This document shows positions 5,906 through 13,492 of a DNA stretch of 16,277 nucleotides, one piece after another. Source of the DNA: CAZJUO01 sp964549245. GTDB lineage: Bacteria > Patescibacteriota > Patescibacteriia > UBA10025 > JAHIVO01. Location: NCBI GenBank assembly GCA_964549245.1, contig CAZJUO010000023.1, forward strand, positions 1-16,277, in the 5' to 3' direction. How positions within the stretch are numbered: position 1 is the first letter of the stretch; each line of letters starts with the position of its first letter. The position numbers were made by a program, and so were the translations under genes. A model generated the notes under the pieces. That model saw nothing but the letters and a program-made list of their open reading frames with translations. It was not told the origin of the DNA and searched no databases.

Positions 5906-8107
5906 TTATTTTTTTAATTTATGGGGGTTATGATTGGGGCAGGTTTTATCACTGCAGCGTTCTGGTATGGTTTTGGTGCCTTCCATCATCAAAGCGCCGC
6001 AGACGCCATTTTCCCTGACATAGTCGCAGGTTCGGCCGGTAGGCTTGGCTTTCATGGCGTAGCGGCATTTAGGATATTCTGAACAGCTATAGAACGGCCC
6101 AAATCTGCCGCGGCGCTCAACCAGTTCACCCTTTTTGCATTGAGGGCATTTTACACCAGTGGAATTATTATTATCTCCATTTTTGACGTATTTGCATTTT
6201 GGGTAATTTGAGCAGGAAATAAATTTGCCGTACTTTCCCTCCCGCTCTACCAGTTTGCCGTCTTTGCAATCCGGGCAGTTTTCTCCAGTTTCTTTTGGCC
6301 CGGCTAATTCTTTCCCTTCGATGGTTCTGGCTCCCTGGCATTTGGGGAATTTTTTACAGCTTAAAAATTTGCCTGATTTGCCTAGTTTAATGACCATAGG
6401 GGCGCCGCATTCAGGGCATGTAATATTTTTATCGGCCTCTCCAAGGGTAGTGATTTTTTCTATATTTTCCTTTGATTTCACGTCCTTTGAAAAAGGCGCG
6501 TAGAAATCTTTGAGAGTTTTTTCGTATTCCCGTTTGCCATTAGCGATTTCATCCAGCTCATCTTCCATTTCGGCGGTAAAAGAATCGCTGATATACTTGG
6601 TAAAGTATTTTTCCAAAAAGCCGCTTACAACTTCGCCAGTATCAGTCGGACGCAAGGCTCTGCCTTCCCGGTCCACGTAACCGCGGTCAATGATTGTTTT
6701 AATTATAGCGGCATAGGTGCTGGGTCGGCCGATGCCCCGTTTTTCCAGCTCTTTGACCAGCCCGGCTTCAGTATAGCGCGGCGGGGGTTGGGTTTGTTTT
6801 TCTTGCGAAGCGATAGACTGCAATTCCAAAGGATCGTTAGCAGTAACTTTAGGCAGGTCAGTTTCTTTGTTGCGGGCCGCTGGGTCGGCCAGTAGCCAGC
6901 CGGGGTAGGTGATGCGTGATCCATTAACCGAAAAATTGGGAATATTCCCATCCTTAACGGAAGCAATGATTTTTGTCCTTTTTAATTTGGCATCTGTCAT
7001 TTGCGAGGCGAGGGTCCGCTGCCGGATAAGCGTATAGAGCTTTTTTTGGTCGGTAGACTGTCCAACAATTTTTTTATCGAAATGAGTAGGGCGTATAGCT
7101 TCATGCGCTTCTTGGGCATTTTTTGAGGTAGTTTTGTATTGCCGTAATTGCAGATGTTCGGAGCCGTATTCACGCTTAATAACTTCTGACAGGTGGGGCA
7201 TTATCTCTTTACTTAAAGCAACACTGTCAGTCCGCATATAGGTAATGTGGCCTGCTTCATAAAGCCGCTGGGCCGTACGCATGGTACGTGAGGGTGCAAA
7301 TCCAAGGCGTGAACTGGCTGTTTGCTGGAGCGTAGAGGTAGTAAACGGTGTGCGGGGAGCTCGCGTCATATTTGATTCAGTAACGTCAGTTACCAGCCAG
7401 CTTCCCTTTTTGCCTATAGCGAGTATTTTATCAACCAGTTGTTTGTCGCGGGGCTCTTTGCTGCAGGTTAGCGTTATGGTGTCTTTATGTTCTGTTAGTA
7501 CATCAGCGGTGATAACCCAAAATGTTTCAGGCTTAAAAGCTTTGATTTCCCGTTCACGCTCTACCAGTATGCGCAAGGCCGGGGATTGCACCCGCCCCGC
7601 TGATAAGCCGTAGCGTACTTTTTTCCAGATCAAACCGCTCAAATCATAGCCTACCAGCCGGTCAAGAACCCGGCGCGCTTCCTGGGCTTTTCGCAATGCT
7701 TGGTCAATAGTTCGCGGGTTTTTGATGGCCTCTGCTATGGCTGATTTGGTAATTTCATGAAACACCACCCTTTTGATATCGTTATGCTTACTTGTATCAT
7801 CATGGTTAAGTATTTGGGCGATATGCCAGGCAATAGCTTCTCCTTCGCGGTCAGGATCAGTAGCCAGATATACGTGGTCGGCTTTTTTTGCCAGTTTTTT
7901 TAGTTCTGCAACGATTTCTTCTTTATCTTTTGGTATTTCGTAGTGCGGAATAAAACCCTTTTCAATATCAATAGCTTTTTTATTGCTTTTTGGCAAATCT
8001 CGTATATGCCCAACGCTGGCGGTGACATCAAATGGAAGACCGGCCAAATACTTTGAGACTGTTTTGGCTTTGGTCGGTGATTCAACGATGAGTAAGTTTT
8101 TTGACAT
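5906..8107 (-). CDS. topA: DNA topoisomerase I (type IA)
   Basis: This 733-aa enzyme relaxes negative supercoils by cutting and passing one strand. The Toprim domain is at residues 1-115 (LLIVESPTKAK with Glu 9; DPDREGE at 84-90). The catalytic tyrosine is Tyr 290 in ITYMRTDS (288-295). EKRGIGRPSTYA lies at 455-466. Four C4 zinc ribbons follow: C564/C567/C584/C590, C611/C614/C632/C638, C654/C657/C675/C681 and C694/C703/C718/C723. I chose the ATG at 8107 because homologues begin MSKNLLIVESPTKAK; the frame is open to 8149, but that would overlap dprA. It starts 16 nt after the dprA stop without an SD, suggesting one operon. Its TAA is followed at once, in frame, by another zinc-ribbon ORF, so the full array could be eight ribbons. 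Confidence 0.96.
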   Translation of the reverse strand: MSKNLLIVESPTKAKTVSKYLAGLPFDVTASVGHIRDLPKSNKKAIDIEKGFIPHYEIPKDKEEIVAELKKLAKKADHVYLATDPDREGEAIAWHIAQILNHDDTSKHNDIKRVVFHEITKSAIAEAIKNPRTIDQALRKAQEARRVLDRLVGYDLSGLIWKKVRYGLSAGRVQSPALRILVEREREIKAFKPETFWVITADVLTEHKDTITLTCSKEPRDKQLVDKILAIGKKGSWLVTDVTESNMTRAPRTPFTTSTLQQTASSRLGFAPSRTMRTAQRLYEAGHITYMRTDSVALSKEIMPHLSEVIKREYGSEHLQLRQYKTTSKNAQEAHEAIRPTHFDKKIVGQSTDQKKLYTLIRQRTLASQMTDAKLKRTKIIASVKDGNIPNFSVNGSRITYPGWLLADPAARNKETDLPKVTANDPLELQSIASQEKQTQPPPRYTEAGLVKELEKRGIGRPSTYAAIIKTIIDRGYVDREGRALRPTDTGEVVSGFLEKYFTKYISDSFTAEMEDELDEIANGKREYEKTLKDFYAPFSKDVKSKENIEKITTLGEADKNITCPECGAPMVIKLGKSGKFLSCKKFPKCQGARTIEGKELAGPKETGENCPDCKDGKLVEREGKYGKFISCSNYPKCKYVKNGDNNNSTGVKCPQCKKGELVERRGRFGPFYSCSEYPKCRYAMKAKPTGRTCDYVRENGVCGALMMEGTKTIPERCSDKTCPNHNPHKLKK

Positions 8108-8123
8108 CGGTTTTATATATTTG

Positions 8124-9209
8124 TTAGTTGAAAGCATAATATTGCCCACCGATATGTTTGACTATACCTTTCATTTCCATCATGGTCAAGTGAGCGTTAA
8201 TAATGCTAGTATCCAGTTTGCACTGGCGAACTATTTCATCAATATGCTTTGGCTCTGAAGCTAGTACCTGCGAGATAGTTTTTTCTTCTTCGGACCGGGG
8301 AAGCATTTTTTTATTTTGCTCTTGTTGATGAACAACCGCCAGATCTAGTACGGATAAAATATCATTTGCTTCGGTGACTACGTGAGCGCCCATTTTTATC
8401 AAATTATTCGGTCCTTGGGCAGTAGCGCAGTTGATATTACCCGGTACGGCAAAGACCTCTCTGTTTTGTTCTAGGGCGAAACGTGCAGTAATAAGTGCCC
8501 CTGATTTTTGACTGCCCTCAACCACTACTACACCTTTGCATAAACCAGAAATAATGCGATTTCTGGCCGGAAAATGCTGTTTTAAAGGTTGTGTGCCCGG
8601 CGGGTATTCGGAGATCAGGGCGCCTCCATGTGAGATAATATTTTCAGCTAGGCGCCTATTCGTAGCAGGGTAGATGATATCCAGGCCGCAGCCGAGTACG
8701 GCGTAGGTTTGATTCCCATTTTCTAAGGCAGTTTGATGAGCCAAGGCGTCGATGCCCAGGGCTAACCCTGATACAATTGGTACGCCCGCATGGCTTATAG
8801 CACGTACGATAGCGGAGGTTGCCGTCCTGCCATACCGTGTTGTTTTTCTCGTACCCACTACGGCAATGGCTACAGCAGGCAAAGCGGTGAGAGAACCTCG
8901 TATGTATAAGAGCGGTGGGGGCGCGTAAATTTCTTTGAGCAATGCCGGATATGCTTTATGATTTATAGTAATAACGTGAATGTTATGTTTTGTCAAATTA
9001 TCATATTCACAATCAGGATCGATTTGCTTTTTTGCTGCCGTGATTGTATGTATATCACAAGGGTACAGGCCGGCTGCTTGGTATTCAGTAGCCGAAGCCT
9101 GCCAGGCTGCTTCCATGTTGGGGAAATAGCTTTTCAGAAGTTTCATTTTTTGCGGGCCGATATTTTCAATTTTAGAAAAAGCCACCCAATATTTCAGATC
9201 ATTATTCAT
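8124..9209 (-). CDS. dprA: DNA-processing protein DprA (Smf)
   Basis: DprA (361 aa) protects incoming single-stranded DNA in natural transformation and loads RecA. A short N-terminal helical region is followed by the Rossmann-fold core: VGTRKTTRYG (118-127), SGLALGID (147-154), FPARNRIISGL (213-223), GSQKSGALITA (232-242) and FAVPGN (253-258). A C-terminal winged-helix domain spans about 305-360 (KTISQVLASEPKHIDEIVRQ). The length is normal for the family. It heads the dprA-topA-zinc ribbon unit on the minus strand and has a plausible extended -10 promoter at 9262-9290, but no SD. DprA together with the pilus genes at the right end fits DNA uptake capability. Confidence 0.95.
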   Translation of the reverse strand: MNNDLKYWVAFSKIENIGPQKMKLLKSYFPNMEAAWQASATEYQAAGLYPCDIHTITAAKKQIDPDCEYDNLTKHNIHVITINHKAYPALLKEIYAPPPLLYIRGSLTALPAVAIAVVGTRKTTRYGRTATSAIVRAISHAGVPIVSGLALGIDALAHQTALENGNQTYAVLGCGLDIIYPATNRRLAENIISHGGALISEYPPGTQPLKQHFPARNRIISGLCKGVVVVEGSQKSGALITARFALEQNREVFAVPGNINCATAQGPNNLIKMGAHVVTEANDILSVLDLAVVHQQEQNKKMLPRSEEEKTISQVLASEPKHIDEIVRQCKLDTSIINAHLTMMEMKGIVKHIGGQYYAFN

Positions 9210-9228
9210 ATGATTGCATTAATAAAAT

Positions 9229-9255
9229 AGACCTTCGATGGTTTGGGGAAGGCCT
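9229..9255 (-). other. 5' hairpin in dprA leader, terminator-like
   Basis: On the minus strand, AGGCCTTC pairs with GAAGGTCT over 8 bp with one G-U and an 11-nt loop. ATTTTATT follows. It begins at the predicted transcription start (about 9255), so it could be a 5' stabilising hairpin, an attenuator or a weak terminator. Confidence 0.4.
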
Positions 9256-9261
9256 AAAGAT

Positions 9262-9290
9262 AGTATAGCAGACGTTTTATTTGGCCGCAA
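9262..9290 (-). promoter_or_regulatory. Promoter of dprA operon
   Basis: The minus strand shows TTGCGG (9285-9290), 17 bp, then TATACT (9262-9267) preceded by TGC, an extended -10 element. The start of transcription would be near 9255. It is back to back with the plus-strand promoter at 9296, the two -35 elements lying only 5 bp apart. Confidence 0.55.
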
Positions 9291-9295
9291 GGCGA

Positions 9296-9325
9296 TTGAC
9301 AACTACGCTAATAATAGAGTACTAT
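9296..9325 (+). promoter_or_regulatory. Promoter of small two-gene operon
   Basis: TTGACA (9296-9301), an 18-bp spacer and TACTAT (9320-9325) form a good primary sigma promoter. Transcription would start about 35 nt before the SD of the first small gene. It is divergent from the dprA promoter. Confidence 0.55.
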
Positions 9326-9368
9326 CTAGTATGAAATAAAAAAACATTCTTTAAATTAGGAGGTTGGT

Positions 9369-9521
9369 ATGGTATTCATACAAATATTTTTATTGGCCCT
9401 TTTTGAGGCAGTAGCGGTTATCGCTAGCTTTATGGTAATATTTGCTAGTTTGGTTTTATTGCTACCATTTTTTATAGCCATGCGGTACCAGGCACGTTTG
9501 TACAACCGAGGTGGACGATGA
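9369..9521 (+). CDS. Small single-pass or hairpin membrane protein, unknown
   Basis: This 50-aa ORF starts at ATG 9369 with a perfect AGGAGG (9358-9363) 5 nt upstream. Residues 3-37 are almost all hydrophobic (IFLLALFEAVAVIASF, then VIFASLVLLLPFFIA) with one Glu at 13. A basic tail follows (RYQARLYNRGGR), predicting a membrane protein with a cytoplasmic C-terminus. The stop TGA overlaps the next start as ATGA, showing translational coupling. I recognise no family. Small membrane peptides of type I toxin, holin or enzyme-subunit kind look similar, but nothing specific supports these. The promoter, SD, coupling and terminator together argue strongly that it is a real gene. Confidence 0.7.
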   Translation: MVFIQIFLLALFEAVAVIASFMVIFASLVLLLPFFIAMRYQARLYNRGGR

Positions 9522-9715
9522 CCAGCGTGTGGCCCAGTCAGGAAATGTTAGTTCAAAAATACTTACAGTGGTCTGCGGAAAGGCCGGAGGAGTTTAGCGG
9601 TGTTACTGCTGCGGCTATCAAAAAAGTACCGGTTGGACAGTTAAGGACGGCTTACTTTCGGGGCCGTTACCATAAGGGCCGGCGATGGGCTTGGATGCGC
9701 CAATATTTATTATAA
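9518..9715 (+). CDS. Small basic protein, unknown, coupled to membrane peptide
   Basis: The 65-aa protein has no membrane segment. The N-terminal half is mixed (WPSQEMLVQKYLQWSAERPEEF), and the C-terminal half is rich in Arg, Lys and aromatic residues (RTAYFRGRYHKGRRWAWMRQYLL), suggesting contact with nucleic acid, acidic lipid or the partner protein. Its ATG overlaps the stop of the preceding 50-aa gene by 4 nt, and GAGGTGG lies a few bases upstream. The terminator at 9714-9747 overlaps its stop codon. No family was recognised. The two genes are likely to act together. Confidence 0.65.
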   Translation: MTSVWPSQEMLVQKYLQWSAERPEEFSGVTAAAIKKVPVGQLRTAYFRGRYHKGRRWAWMRQYLL

Positions 9716-9747
9716 AACCGCAACTACACGCTACTTGCGGTTTTTTT
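9714..9747 (+). terminator. Bidirectional Rho-independent terminator
   Basis: AAAACCGCAA (9714-9723) pairs perfectly with TTGCGGTTTT (9735-9744), with an 11-nt loop and a T7 run on the plus strand. On the minus strand TTTTATAAT follows, so it also serves mfd. The mfd stop codon (9731-9733) lies inside the loop. Confidence 0.92.
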
Positions 9748-12700
9748 CTTGGTGCTGGAATATTCGGATAACCGTTTTCAGCTCCGCTAGCCAGTTATCT
9801 CCCAACTTATTGAGATTGATTTTTATGGAATCGTCATTAAACTGCCAGTTGGAGTTTTTTTGCAATAGGCGCGCTAAATTCTCCGGTTTGAGCGGAAAAA
9901 GGAATTTGATAAGCAGGCGCCTCTTTTTTTGGCCGCTTTGGTCAGTTGATAACGTAGTGTCAATGTTGGAGATATCAGTCTTCTGGGCCAGCAATCGAAC
10001 TTCAATAATTTCAAAAAGATTGTATATTTCTTGGGGGAACGTTTTTTGGTCTTCTTTGCTGCGTGAACGGATCATAGCATCTTTTAGTTTTTGTAATTCG
10101 TCTAGGGTTACGATACCCGCCATTTTTTGGTAGAGGGTTAACCGCTCCTGTTCGGGCAAGAATTCTTTGGGGATATAAGCCTCGATAGGCAGGTCAATCA
10201 CAATATCCCGGATTGGCTCCTGTACTTTGCCGAATTTTAATTCTTCAATGGCCTGGGCCAACAGCCGTGTGTAGAGCGACAGGCCGATGGCTGATACTTT
10301 TCCGTGCTGTTCTTTGCCGAGAATATTGCCGGCTCCGCGTATTTCTAAATCCCGCAGTGCCAACTGAAAACCGCTGCCCAGTTTTTTTGCTTCCATCAGG
10401 GCCTGGAGCCTTTTTTTGGCATTGCCCTTGAGCTTTTTTCGGTGGTAGAGGAAATATGCATACGCCTGCCTATTGCCTCTGCCGATGCGGCCACGCAGCT
10501 GATATAGTTGCGCCAAGCCAAAATTCGTGGCGTTATCGACTATCAAGGTATTTACGTTTGGCAGGTCAAGGCCATTTTCAATAATGGTTGAGCAGACTAA
10601 AATATTGGTTTTTTTTGTGTCAAAGTCTTGCATAGCTTTGGCCAAATCTTTTTCTGGCAGGCGGCCGTGAGCGATACCAACCTTTGCCTTCGGTATCAGT
10701 TTTTGCAGTTCTTTGGCGGCAAAATTTATGGTTTCGACTTTATTGTGGAGGTAGTATACTTGGCCTTCCCGTTCTAGCTCGCTGTCAATAACTTTTTTTA
10801 CGGTATTTTCGCTGTAGGGTTCGATATGCGTTTCTATAGGCAGTCTGCCCTCTGGCGGTGTTTCAATAATGCTGACATCACGCACGCCCGAGAGGGCGAT
10901 ATTAAGCGTTCGGGGGATGGGAGTGGCGGTAAGTGTCAAAATGTGCGCTTGGGTACGGAGTGATTTTAATTTTTCCTTGGCCTGTACGCCAAAACGCTGT
11001 TCTTCATCGATGATGATAAGCCCAAGGTTTTTTAATTTCACGTCGGCCGATAAAAGCCGATGGGTGCCGACGACGATATCTATCAGCCCTGCTTTAAGTT
11101 TTTCTATAGTATCCTGCTGTTCTTTATCTGTCTCAAAGCGCGATAAAATGCCCAGGCGGACAGGAAATTTTTTTAGCCGTTCTTTAAAGGTGTCGTAATG
11201 TTGCTGGGTGAGAATGGTGGTCGGGGCCAGTAAGGCGACTTGTGTTTTATTCATCACCGCTTTGAGTGCGGCTCGGACAGCCACTTCGGTCTTTCCAAAC
11301 CCGACGTCACCGCAGATTAGCCGATCCATGGGTGTTTCTTTTTCCAAATCGTTTATTACCTCGGCAATGGCTTTGGCCTGGTCGGGAGTTTCTTTGTAAG
11401 GGAATGAGGCGGCTAATTCGCGGTCTTCTTTGGTGTCCTTTTGAAAGGGCTTTATTTTGATCATCTCCCGCTTGGCGTACACTTTGAGCAATTCATGGGC
11501 CAGGACCTTGGCTTCCTGCTTTACTTTGCGCGTCAATTGGTACCATTGGGTTCCGGATAAGCGGTGCAGTTTTGGATGAGCGATGCCGATATATTTAGAG
11601 AGCTTGTCAGCAGTTTCTACGGGTACATAGAGCTTGTCGCCTTCAGCATACTGTAGGATAAAGTATTCCTTGGTAATTCCCTCTACCACGTTTTTAGTCA
11701 TTTCGGTAAATTGGCCGATGCCATGATCAAGGTGTACTACGTAATCACCAGGCTTGATACCCATGATAAAGGCTTCATTAACTCGCTTGTGAGGGGATTC
11801 GGTATGAATATTATCTTGGCCAAATATTTCCTTGTCAGTAAGATACAGTAATTTATTTTTTTCATTGCAAAATCCAGTTAGGTATTTATCAAAGTTGCAG
11901 TAGAGGATGGGCAGAGAACTGGCTTTTTTGGTTTTTAGCAGTTGTTGGAGCTGTTTTGTCTGGGTGGTGGCTAAAGCGAGTTGCCAGCCTTGCTTGTGAT
12001 ATTTTTTCAGATCAGCCACCAGGGCATTAAAATCTTGGCGATAAATAGGCGCTGAAGTGAAATGCAGAGGATGCGCCTTGTTGGCTAAGTTGTTAATGAT
12101 AATCCTATGGTAGTCGGTGAGCTTGTGGTCCAGGTTGCGCCATTTGGGCAGCAAATTTTGCATATCATGTGTATCATAATGAACAATGATCGGGTCTTGG
12201 AGTTTTTCTAAGTAACCAAAAAAATCAGTTCGGCTTGTTGCGGGCAGAAACTTGCGGGCAATGATAGTACAAGCTGATTGGCTTTGGCCCGTACGTTTGG
12301 CTACGTGGTCGTAATGGTGTATTGAGAGAATACTGTCATCGCCAAATTCAAGTCGGCGCGGCCGTTCAGTGTTAATAGGGAAAATATCGACGATATTTCC
12401 GTGTCGGGAAAAAAGACCCGGTTCGCTTGCTTGTTTGGCCAGCTCATATCCGAATTGGATCAGTTTTTGGGCCAGTTGGGCGGGTCTATATTGTTGGTTG
12501 GTTGTTATAAGGAGTTGGTGGGCTTGCTTGTTGTTTAAAGAGGGGAGTTTTTCGGTTAGCGCGGTTGGATCGACGAGGATGATCTGGGGCTGCTCTTCAG
12601 ACAGGCGCATAGCTCGCGGTGGGTTGATTTCCGAAAGTTTCCATATTGGAATGGCTATTTTATATAGGGTATGCCAGTAGATGAGCAGTTGTTTGATTTG

Positions 12701-12892
12701 GGAAACAGCCTCGTTATCAACCAACCAAAAAACTACCTTGCGCTGAAACAAAGGATTGACAGTAAAAAAGTATGTTTGGGTTGTAATATCAGGAAGTCCG
12801 GATAATTCCAGCTTTTTTTGTTTTGCTAAATGGCTGGCTATATCGCTGAAAAAGCCATGCTGACTTCCCGCTTCAGATGGTCTGCTGGGCAC
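9731..12892 (-). CDS. mfd: Transcription-repair coupling factor Mfd
   Basis: Mfd (1053 aa) removes stalled RNA polymerase and recruits UvrA for transcription-coupled repair. Domains in order are an N-terminal UvrB-like region (1-350), a CarD-like RNA-polymerase-interacting domain (about 371-430, with KPGDYVVHLDHGIGQF at 380-395) and a superfamily 2 translocase. The translocase has Walker A GDVGFGKTE at 528-536, DEEQ at 629-632, TLTATPIPRTLN at 653-664 and QLRGRIGRG at 798-806. A TRCF C-terminal domain follows. The start is a GTG at 12892; the frame contains no suitable ATG nearby. There is no SD, and the -10 lies only about 12 bp upstream, so the mRNA is nearly leaderless. The protein is somewhat shorter than the E. 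coli form, and I do not see the usual DRFG motif in the C-terminal domain. Confidence 0.95.
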   Translation of the reverse strand: MPSRPSEAGSQHGFFSDIASHLAKQKKLELSGLPDITTQTYFFTVNPLFQRKVVFWLVDNEAVSQIKQLLIYWHTLYKIAIPIWKLSEINPPRAMRLSEEQPQIILVDPTALTEKLPSLNNKQAHQLLITTNQQYRPAQLAQKLIQFGYELAKQASEPGLFSRHGNIVDIFPINTERPRRLEFGDDSILSIHHYDHVAKRTGQSQSACTIIARKFLPATSRTDFFGYLEKLQDPIIVHYDTHDMQNLLPKWRNLDHKLTDYHRIIINNLANKAHPLHFTSAPIYRQDFNALVADLKKYHKQGWQLALATTQTKQLQQLLKTKKASSLPILYCNFDKYLTGFCNEKNKLLYLTDKEIFGQDNIHTESPHKRVNEAFIMGIKPGDYVVHLDHGIGQFTEMTKNVVEGITKEYFILQYAEGDKLYVPVETADKLSKYIGIAHPKLHRLSGTQWYQLTRKVKQEAKVLAHELLKVYAKREMIKIKPFQKDTKEDRELAASFPYKETPDQAKAIAEVINDLEKETPMDRLICGDVGFGKTEVAVRAALKAVMNKTQVALLAPTTILTQQHYDTFKERLKKFPVRLGILSRFETDKEQQDTIEKLKAGLIDIVVGTHRLLSADVKLKNLGLIIIDEEQRFGVQAKEKLKSLRTQAHILTLTATPIPRTLNIALSGVRDVSIIETPPEGRLPIETHIEPYSENTVKKVIDSELEREGQVYYLHNKVETINFAAKELQKLIPKAKVGIAHGRLPEKDLAKAMQDFDTKKTNILVCSTIIENGLDLPNVNTLIVDNATNFGLAQLYQLRGRIGRGNRQAYAYFLYHRKKLKGNAKKRLQALMEAKKLGSGFQLALRDLEIRGAGNILGKEQHGKVSAIGLSLYTRLLAQAIEELKFGKVQEPIRDIVIDLPIEAYIPKEFLPEQERLTLYQKMAGIVTLDELQKLKDAMIRSRSKEDQKTFPQEIYNLFEIIEVRLLAQKTDISNIDTTLSTDQSGQKKRRLLIKFLFPLKPENLARLLQKNSNWQFNDDSIKINLNKLGDNWLAELKTVIRIFQHQEKNRK

Positions 12893-12904
12893 TTTTTATT
12901 TTTT

Positions 12905-12934
12905 ATAATAGACAAAAATCGCTAATCTTAGCAA
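12905..12934 (-). promoter_or_regulatory. Promoter of mfd
   Basis: On the minus strand TTGCTA (12929-12934), an 18-bp spacer and TATTAT (12905-12910) form a plausible promoter. Transcription would start within a few bases of the GTG start codon at 12892. A small inverted repeat, GCTAA / TTAGC, lies at 12921-12932 inside it. Confidence 0.45.
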
Positions 12935-12963
12935 TGTATCGTAGCAATGAATGCAAATAGGCC

Positions 12964-12992
12964 TTGACAATCAGCTCAAGGTCTGCTAGTAT
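12964..12992 (+). promoter_or_regulatory. Strong extended promoter of the 74-aa gene unit
   Basis: TTGACA (12964-12969), exactly 17 bp, then TAGTAT (12987-12992) preceded by TGC, an extended -10. This is one of the best promoters in the window. It is divergent from mfd, and transcription would start near 12999. Confidence 0.75.
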
Positions 12993-12998
12993 GCAGTA

Positions 12999-13189
12999 TT
13001 ACACTAGTTTCTTAAAAAAGCAAGTGGAAAACTGTGAAAAAATTATGAACATCCAGCTTTCTGCCTACCAAGCAGTGAAAACAAGGCAACCCCTCCTAAG
13101 CCTGGTAAGTAGCTACGAGTTAAGGTCTGGTAGTATTTACTTCTAGATCTTGCGCTTGGAGGCAGTAAATTGGATGTTTTTTAAAATCG
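12999..13189 (+). promoter_or_regulatory. Structured leader RNA with anti-SD loop (possible ncRNA)
   Basis: About 190 nt lie between the promoter and the SD. CTGC/GCAG forms a small hairpin around 13061-13075. AAGGC and GCCT enclose a loop holding CCTCCT (13092-13097), the exact complement of the downstream SD AGGAGG (13190-13195); a second GGAGG lies at 13158-13162. GTAAGTA can pair with TATTTAC (about 13105-13140). AAGCAAG near 13016 can pair with CTTGCGCTT near 13149 through a bulge, closing the whole. No terminator separates it from the gene. It matches no riboswitch class I know. Confidence 0.45.
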
Positions 13190-13195
13190 AGGAGG
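13190..13195 (+). promoter_or_regulatory. Perfect SD of the 74-aa gene
   Basis: AGGAGG, 5 nt before ATG 13201, decides this start over the in-frame ATG at 13174 and the TTG at 13150. Confidence 0.8.
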
Positions 13196-13200
13196 TATTA

Positions 13201-13425
13201 ATGTCAGCCAAGGAAACTTTGGTGAATATCATCACGGGATTGAAGGGTGAACTAGAAAGCACACTTCGATTGGTTAATTTTGAAGGGAACGTCGGAGCCG
13301 CTACCAGTTCTGATGCCGCAGAGGCAAAAGTATACACGCCAGCAGATATTTCAGCTAAAATTAAGCAGCTCTGTAGATCTGCCGAGCTGGCCGTATCCCA
13401 GATTACCCAAAAAACCTGGGAGTAA
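13201..13425 (+). CDS. Orphan 74-aa protein, unknown function
   Basis: The protein starts MSAKETLVNIITGLKGELES and appears largely alpha-helical: a first helix at about 3-23, a small polar middle part (VGAATSSDAAEAKVYTP) and a second helix at about 46-70 with one Cys. It has no signal peptide or membrane segment, so it is probably cytoplasmic, and it may dimerise through its helices. No family was recognised. It has a strong promoter (12964), a long leader, a perfect SD and a strong terminator (13435), which together suggest high and controlled expression. It is convergent with pilM and divergent from mfd. Confidence 0.7.
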   Translation: MSAKETLVNIITGLKGELESTLRLVNFEGNVGAATSSDAAEAKVYTPADISAKIKQLCRSAELAVSQITQKTWE

Positions 13426-13434
13426 TAAAATATA

Positions 13435-13468
13435 CCGTCTGTTACGAATGAAACAGGCGGTTTTTTTT
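13435..13468 (+). terminator. Rho-independent terminator between 74-aa gene and pilM
   Basis: CCGTCTGTT (13435-13443) pairs with AACAGGCGG (13452-13460) over 9 bp with one G-U. The loop is 8 nt and T8 follows. On the minus strand the stem is followed by TATATTTTATT, so it may also end the pth-pilT-pilM transcript. Confidence 0.9.
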
Positions 13469-13492
13469 CTTCAATTCGTATTCTGCGATGTT

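Noticed and set aside
5906..5920. Frameshift at the A7 run at the end of topA
   Set aside because: The downstream zinc-ribbon ORF is in the same frame as topA, so a frameshift would not join them; only the stop codon separates them.
9369..9715. Toxin-antitoxin assignment for the two small genes
   Set aside because: Neither protein resembles a known toxin or antitoxin; size and pairing alone are not enough.
13150..13200. Upstream starts (TTG 13150, ATG 13174) of the 74-aa gene
   Set aside because: The perfect AGGAGG at 13190 with 5-nt spacing points to ATG 13201.
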